From: Thiocapsa sp. UBA6158
GTDB lineage: Bacteria; Pseudomonadota; Gammaproteobacteria; Chromatiales; Chromatiaceae
DNA length: 8,076 nt
Direction of reading: 5' to 3'
Assembly (NCBI RefSeq): GCF_002423035.1
Contig: NZ_DIUM01000015.1
Span: forward strand, 1-8,076
The position numbers were made by a program, and so were the translations under genes. The notes under the pieces are model-generated. The model ran no database searches. It saw only the letters and a list, made by a program, of their open reading frames with translations, and had not been told where the DNA came from. Each line of letters starts with the position of its first letter. Within the stretch, counting starts at the first letter, position 1. Below, piece by piece: positions 5,485 to 8,076 of this stretch.

Positions 5485-5699
5485 TGGGCGGAGCGGCGGA
5501 TCGACGCGGCCGGGATTGCGCAGCTGGACGTTTGGCTCGACGGCATCTTCGATGCTGCGAACGTGGAAGACCTGATTGGTCCCGAGTCCGGTTGAAGGGT
5601 GAGCCGGTGCCGGCGGGGATCTGCTGTTTCGGCGTCGATTTTCGAGCACGCGCGAACCAAAGCGATGAGCGAAATAGGCACATGTCAAGACCTGACCCC
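5483..5699 (+). repeat. About 217-bp composite repeat, copy B
   Basis: Copy of 1644-1861. After the DUF4351 stop it keeps GCGGGGATCTGCTGTTTCGG, whose frame after removing two G reads ADLLFRR. That is the end of FkbM proteins like the one at 2949-3673. It ends in ATGAGCGA plus a 42-bp element (5659-5699) with the variant CACATGTC. Confidence 0.8.
5485..5595 (+). pseudogene. Rpn/DUF4351 C-terminal remnant B
   Basis: From TGG 5485 the frame reads WAERRIDAAGIAQLDVWLDG, then IFDAANVEDLIGPESG and TGA at 5593-5595. It lacks even the RRFGP part kept in remnant A and is joined directly to the 25-bp element. It lies at the start of the composite repeat copy B (5483-5699). Not a functional gene. Confidence 0.75.
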
Positions 5700-5952
5700 A
5701 GTCTCCCCCCAGTCTCCCCGTCACATGCTGCTCCGGCAATTGCGCCGCCGCTTCGGCCCCGCGATCGCGGACCGCAGTGCTCCGTGGCTTGCGCGCATCC
5801 GCGACCTCGGCGCACTGGAAGAGCTTGGCGATCAGTTGCTCATCCTCGCCGATGGAGAGGGCTGGCTGCGCGCGGTGCGCGAGGTCGGCGGGGATTCGAC
5901 CACCGGCGAGAAGACGACCGGGGGTGCGCCCATCGACGGGGCAAGCGGCTGA
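5665..5952 (+). pseudogene. Rpn C-terminal domain duplicate, open as a 95-codon chimeric ORF
   Basis: From 5719 the DNA duplicates 4525-4758 and encodes the DUF4351-like domain only (MLLRQLRRRFGPAIADRSAPW onward). The nuclease core and Glu-Gly linker are missing. The ATGAGCGAA of the composite repeat (5665) is in frame with it. The reading runs through the element as MSEIGTCQDLTPVSPQSPRH before entering the domain, giving 95 residues; ATG 5725 would give 75. No good ribosome binding site precedes either start. It may be only a fragment. A free Rpn C-terminal domain is, however, the part that known small Rpn proteins use to inhibit the nuclease, so expression is worth testing. Confidence 0.6.
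5701..5718 (+). repeat. Short duplication after TGACCCC
   Basis: AGTCTCCCC starts at 5700 and again at 5711, right after the TGACCCC at 5693-5699 and before the duplicated Rpn domain begins at 5719. It is one of three places where the bases next to TGACCCC are duplicated. Confidence 0.6.
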
Positions 5953-5981
5953 CGGGCGGGCTGCGCAATGGGAGACCGGAC
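5719..5981 (+). repeat. 263-bp duplication, copy 2
   Basis: Partner of 4525-4787 with three substitutions. The left border lies directly behind the AGTCTCCCC duplicate. The right border is interrupted by the 91-bp insertion, after which homology with the region downstream of copy 1 resumes at 6073. Confidence 0.9.
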
Positions 5982-6072
5982 CCAAACGCCACTCATGTTT
6001 ATCCGGGTCGCTGCCATCGCCGCCTTGGTTCTCGTGCCGCAAAGGGCTCCGAGCACTTTTCCCTATAAGGAC
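5982..6072 (+). mobile_element. 91-bp composite insertion flanked by GGAC
   Basis: In copy 1 the Rpn flank runs ...ACCGGAC directly into AAACCCGTGAGC. In copy 2 the same two sequences are separated by 91 bases, with GGAC at 5978-5981 and again at 6069-6072. The insert holds a 38-bp piece (5992-6029) of a coiled-coil gene tail, 5 mismatches from 5260-5297, and a 25-bp element (6038-6062, GGGCTCCGAGCACTTTTCC). The flanking GGAC could be a target duplication or microhomology. It encodes no transposase. Confidence 0.6.
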
Positions 6073-6134
6073 AAACCCGTGAGCAAAAAAGTCACATATC
6101 AAGACCTGACCCCAGGCTCTTGACCCCAGGCTCT
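6073..6134 (+). repeat. 42-bp element copy 5 with a perfect 14-bp tandem
   Basis: The element (6073-6113) is one base shorter than the others. TGACCCCAGGCTCT occurs at 6107-6120 and again at 6121-6134 without change. HicB starts 33 bases further on. Confidence 0.9.
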
Positions 6135-6167
6135 CCTTCGTTTTCTTTTCTTCAGTGAGAACCACGC

Positions 6168-6386
6168 ATGAAAGGTGAATTCACAGCGATTATCGAGCCT
6201 GCCCCGGAAGGTGGATTTTGGGCGATGTGCCCGGAGGTACCTGGCGCAAATGGACAAGGAGATACGCTGGAGGAAGCCAAGGACAGTCTTCGGCAGGCGA
6301 TAGAAATGATCCTGGACGACCGCACCTCCGATATCCTACGTGGCCTTCCACATGATGCCATTCGCGACACGGTCGCCGTTGGATGA
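6168..6386 (+). CDS. HicB-family antitoxin
   Basis: This gene encodes 72 residues, the short HicB form consisting of the partial RNase-H-like fold only. FTAIIEPAPEGGFWAMCPEV (residues 5-24) and GANGQGDTLEEAKDSLRQAI (26-45) match the HicB pattern 'GGxxAxCPExPGxxxxGDTxEEA'. No added DNA-binding domain is visible at the C-terminus, so operator binding would depend on the complex or be absent. The stop overlaps the hicA start by four bases (ATGA), so antitoxin is translated first. It starts 33 bases after the last repeat, with a weak GTGAG before the ATG. Confidence 0.92.
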   Translation: MKGEFTAIIEPAPEGGFWAMCPEVPGANGQGDTLEEAKDSLRQAIEMILDDRTSDILRGLPHDAIRDTVAVG

Positions 6387-6562
6387 AAAGGCTTTTGCTG
6401 GAGAAAAAGTTGAGAGTCGCCGGTTGCTACTTGAAACGCGAGGGGGCATCGCATGCGCTTTGGGTCAATCCAGCGAACGGTAGAACCGAAGCCGTGCCCC
6501 GGCACACTGAGATCAAGGAACCCTTGGCAAGAAAGATCCTAAAAAGCCTAGGTGCGGAGTGA
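6383..6562 (+). CDS. HicA-family mRNA interferase toxin
   Basis: This gene is only 59 residues and easily missed: MKRLLLEKKLRVAGCYLKRE, then GASHALWVNP, then a C-terminus ending ARKILKSLGAE. HicA toxins are about 60 residues with a dsRBD-like fold and cut mRNA independently of ribosomes. The essential histidine falls at His24 in the G-A-S-H segment, the expected place. The C-terminal 'A(R/K)KILKxLG' helix is also typical. The reading frame is intact and coupled to hicB by a 4-base overlap. The final codons and 100 bases downstream have a diverged copy at 1470-1605, showing there was another hicA in this region. Confidence 0.9.
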   Translation: MKRLLLEKKLRVAGCYLKREGASHALWVNPANGRTEAVPRHTEIKEPLARKILKSLGAE

Positions 6563-6664
6563 GACATTCGGTGAGACGGAACGACCGGAAAGATCTGCAA
6601 TGCTTGTGCATGACCGACCCGATGCCGGACAACCGGCAAGCAATCGTCAGCATATCAAGACCTC
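6537..6664 (+). repeat. hicA 3' end and flank, partner of 1470-1605
   Basis: After hicA the DNA aligns with 1496-1605 and ends in CATATCAAGACCTCGG (6651-6666), a partial 42-bp-type element that lacks TGACCCC. There is no gene between hicA and the next Rpn fragment. Confidence 0.7.
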
Positions 6665-6705
6665 GGTGCATTCACGCGTCTGGTCGGTGCGCTGGATTTT
6701 CGTGC

Positions 6706-6755
6706 CGCAAAGGGCTCCGACCCCTTTTCCCGCAAAGGGCTCCGACCCCTTTTCC
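6706..6755 (+). repeat. 25-bp tandem repeat x2
   Basis: CGCAAAGGGCTCCGACCCC followed by TTTTCC is repeated twice without change (6706-6730, 6731-6755), then starts a third time as GACCCC. Related single units lie at 5460-5484 and 6038-6062. It abuts the truncated Rpn gene. Confidence 0.92.
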
Positions 6756-7079
6756 GACCCCGCGGTGCCCGCCGAGGTCCGCGAGGTCCTCGGCGAGGTC
6801 TTGGAGTATTGGTTTTTCGAACGATTTCGCGGACTCACCGCGAAGGAGATCTGGGCGATGTTGAATCTGGTGACTCCCATCCAGGAGACGCGGGCCTATC
6901 AGTCGATCTTTGCCGAAGGCGAGGTCAAGGGCGAGGCCAAAGGCAAGGTCGAGGGCACTGTCCCGGCCTGGGCGGAGCGGCGGATCGACGCGGCCGAGAT
7001 CGCGCAGCTGGACGTGTGGCTCGACGGCATCTTCGATGCCGCGAACGTGGAAGACCTGATTGGTTCCGAGTCCGGTTGA
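6756..7079 (+). pseudogene. 5'-truncated Rpn-family nuclease gene (remnant C)
   Basis: This is the largest Rpn remnant, about 107 codons ending at TGA 7077-7079. It reads VPAEVREVLGEVLEYWFFER, FRGLTAKEIWAMLNLVTPIQ, then ETRAYQSIFAEGEVKGEAKG, then the DUF4351 tail VPAWAERRIDAAEIAQLDVW. This is the C-terminal half of a DUF2887-type Rpn protein; the N-terminal PD-(D/E)XK domain is gone. The open frame continues upstream through the 25-bp repeats and into the hicA flank without stop, but that part is repeat-derived. A GTG at 6765 could start a C-terminal-only product. Its second half is copy C of the composite repeat. Confidence 0.8.
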
Positions 7080-7150
7080 AGGGTGAGCCGGTGCAAGGAG
7101 GGATCGGCCGTGTCGGCGCTGATATTCGAGCACGCGCGAACCAAAGTCAT
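6958..7150 (+). repeat. Composite repeat, copy C (diverged)
   Basis: Shares with copies A and B the DUF4351 tail, the AGGGTGAGCCGGTGCA block and GCGCGAACCAAAG, and ends in ATGACCGAG at 7149 in place of ATGAGCGA. It then switches to a different terminal motif (AAATAAATCTGTCCC) instead of TCAAGACCTGACCCC. Confidence 0.75.
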
Positions 7151-7235
7151 GACCGAGAAAATAAATCTGTCCCTTTTCTACTTTTCTAGCGCAACTGGCA
7201 TGGCTATCTCGACCGTTGGAGCAACCACACGATGA
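7149..7235 (+). other. 28-codon upstream ORF overlapping the RelB start
   Basis: ATG 7149, the start-codon relic of the composite repeat, opens MTEKINLSLFYFSSATGMAI and stops at TGA 7233-7235. That stop overlaps the antitoxin ATG (7232) as ATGA. It has no family likeness. The overlap may be chance, or it may couple translation of a leader peptide to the TA pair. The AAATAAATCTGTCCC stretch (7159-7173) belongs to a repeat motif. Confidence 0.3.
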
Positions 7236-7441
7236 ACCTGACCGTCCCCATCCCTGATCGGGCCGCCACGGCGCTAGCCGGACTGGCCAAGGCCCGCGGC
7301 AAGACTCCAGAACAAGTCATCGCCACCCTGGTGGAGCACTACCTAGAAGACGTGGAAGACCTCGCCGATGCGATGGAGGCCCTCGACGACGGCGAGGCAC
7401 CGATCCCGCTGGAGCAAGTGAAGCGCGACCTCGGTTTTTGA
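7232..7441 (+). CDS. RelB-like antitoxin
   Basis: This gene encodes 69 residues. The N-terminal MNLTVPIPDRAATALAGLAK and GKTPEQVIATLVEHYLED resemble a ribbon-helix-helix DNA-binding region. The acidic C-terminal part (DLADAMEALDDGEAPIPLEQ, VKRDLGF) is the toxin-wrapping tail usual for RelB/StbD-like antitoxins. GGAG at 7218-7221 is a suitable ribosome binding site. The stop is one base before the RelE start, giving a tight operon. It probably autoregulates the operon as in RelBE families. No frameshift or truncation is seen. Confidence 0.85.
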   Translation: MNLTVPIPDRAATALAGLAKARGKTPEQVIATLVEHYLEDVEDLADAMEALDDGEAPIPLEQVKRDLGF

Positions 7442-7442
7442 C

Positions 7443-7715
7443 ATGCCCTGGAAGGTAGCCCTCAAGCCACGCGCGAAGCGTCAGCTGGCGAAGCTGGATC
7501 GCTCGGTGCAGAAGCGACTCTTGGACTTCATGGATAGATTGAGCGGTCGCGATGATCCGCGCGAGCTGGGGCGTGCGCTGCAAGGTCATCACCAACTCTA
7601 CAAGTTTCGCGTCGGGGACTATCGCATCATCGCGCAAATCCAAGAGGAAACACTGTTGGTGGTGGTCAAGCTCGGCCACCGGCGCGAGGTCTACCGTGAA
7701 CTCGACGGGCTTTGA
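7443..7715 (+). CDS. RelE/ParE-superfamily toxin (RelE-like)
   Basis: This gene encodes 90 residues, the usual length. MPWKVALKPRAKRQLAKLD begins the fold. HHQLYKFRVGDYRIIAQIQ (residues about 49-67) and LLVVVKLGHRREVYREL (71-87) are the hallmark strands of RelE-like mRNA interferases. Basic residues Lys54, Arg56, Arg61, Arg80 and Arg81, plus Tyr84, sit where catalytic residues lie in RelE, so ribosome-dependent mRNA cleavage is more likely than ParE-type gyrase poisoning. It follows the antitoxin with 1-base spacing. It appears complete and active in principle. Confidence 0.9.
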   Translation: MPWKVALKPRAKRQLAKLDRSVQKRLLDFMDRLSGRDDPRELGRALQGHHQLYKFRVGDYRIIAQIQEETLLVVVKLGHRREVYRELDGL

Positions 7716-7739
7716 TCCCTGCACGGCAGCAGCAATGAT

Positions 7740-7886
7740 GTGAACCTCATGACCCCGATTCAGGAGACCAAAGCGTATCAATTGAACTTTGCCGACGGCG
7801 AAGCCAAGGCCAAGGCAGGCATCTTGAGCCGCCAGCCGACCCAACGCTTCGGCCCCTTGCCGACCTGGGACGAGAAAGGGCTCTGA
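7740..7886 (+). pseudogene. Rpn-family nuclease remnant D
   Basis: The frame reads VNLMTPIQETKAYQLNFADG, EAKAKAGILSRQPTQRFGPL, PTWDEKGL and TGA. It aligns with remnant C (LNLVTPIQETRAYQ, FAEGEVKGEAK) and the DUF4351 start (RQ..QRFGPLPTW). The frame stops where the 25-bp element (7871-7889) replaces the rest of the DUF4351 tail. Both ends of the gene are missing and no ribosome binding site is seen. Confidence 0.7.
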
Positions 7887-8076
7887 CCCGAATGGCACTC
7901 AGTTAAGAAGATCTATTTTAAGAGCATAGGCTTACGTGATCCACCAACGGCCAAGGCACTGTTAAACTCGGCATGGCTCTCGCCTTTCGGCCTTGATCAT
8001 CGATTGGTCCACTGTTGCTAAGCCGCCACAGGGACGAGGTACGGCGGCCTCGCCGGGCGCGGTCGTCGTCGCGCCG
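7887..8076. other. Unassigned right edge
   Basis: Only the first bases are interpretable. GACCCGAATGGCACTCAGTT (7885-7904) is similar to GACCCAAACGCCACTCATGT (5979-5998) at the left border of the 91-bp insertion, so it may be another element border. The 7890-7950 stretch is more AT-rich than its surroundings. An open frame from about 7966 runs off the window (LIIDWSTVAKPPQGRGT), but I recognise no family. No RNA gene or terminator is visible. Confidence 0.3.

Noticed and set aside
849..6134. CRISPR array
   Set aside because: Repeats are hundreds to thousands of bases apart, with genes between them, and there are no regular spacers or cas genes.
5368..6165. Long minus-strand open frame (265 codons) across the relic zone
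   Set aside because: It runs antisense through repeats, remnant tails and the Rpn domain, has no family likeness, and parts of it recur wherever the repeats recur; it is open because GC-rich DNA is poor in stops.
849..7231. Integron cassette array (attC sites)
   Set aside because: Layout is cassette-like, but I see no RYYYAAC/GTTRRRY core pairs and no integrase in the window.
7966..8076. Plus-strand open frame at the right edge (LIIDWSTVAKPPQGRGT...)
   Set aside because: It has no convincing start, is cut by the window end and matches no family I recognise.

Overview
The window is a GC-rich accessory region with every supportable gene on the + strand. Short toxin-antitoxin (TA) style modules, Rpn-family nuclease genes, an FkbM methyltransferase and small DUF genes sit between many broken gene ends and short dispersed repeats. 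Gene content and repeats fit a gammaproteobacterium, most likely a purple sulfur bacterium of the Chromatiaceae. That placement comes from family composition and codon/GC character; there is no phylogenetic marker in the window.

Layout: (1) 74-766 is a wrecked DUF2281/PemK-MazF pair. The antitoxin start is replaced by a 143-bp repeat and the toxin has an in-frame stop. (2) 768-2009 holds an Rpn remnant, an intact DUF29 gene (972-1430), a 22-codon methyltransferase/HicA chimera, a DUF4351 tail and a cluster of repeats. (3) 2010-2665 is an intact DUF433/DUF5615 TA-type pair. (4) 2732-4758 has the second copy of the 143-bp repeat, a frameshifted FkbM methyltransferase, and an overlapping full-length Rpn nuclease gene. 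(5) 4788-5310 has a 42-bp element and a small coiled-coil membrane protein gene. (6) 5311-6113 is a relic zone with a second copy of the Rpn C-terminal domain and a composite 91-bp insertion. (7) 6168-6562 is an intact hicBA pair; hicA is only 59 codons. (8) 6563-7231 has hicA-downstream sequence, 25-bp tandem repeats and a 5'-truncated Rpn gene. (9) 7232-7715 is an intact RelB/RelE-type pair. (10) 7740-8076 is a last Rpn remnant and an unassigned edge.

The intact pairs (DUF433/DUF5615, HicBA, RelBE) are each tightly coupled, with overlap or 1-nt spacing, and probably work as independent stability/stress modules. The most unusual property is the architecture. Several different repeat families all contain TGACCCC, which I count 15 times on + and only twice on -. 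New gene modules or truncated gene ends repeatedly begin just 3' of it. A 42-bp element carrying a start-codon-like (A/G)TGAGCRA followed by ATATCAAGACCTGACCCC occurs five times in the same orientation. This looks like a cassette-like, repeat-joined mosaic of defence and stability genes without an integron, IS transposase or CRISPR in view.
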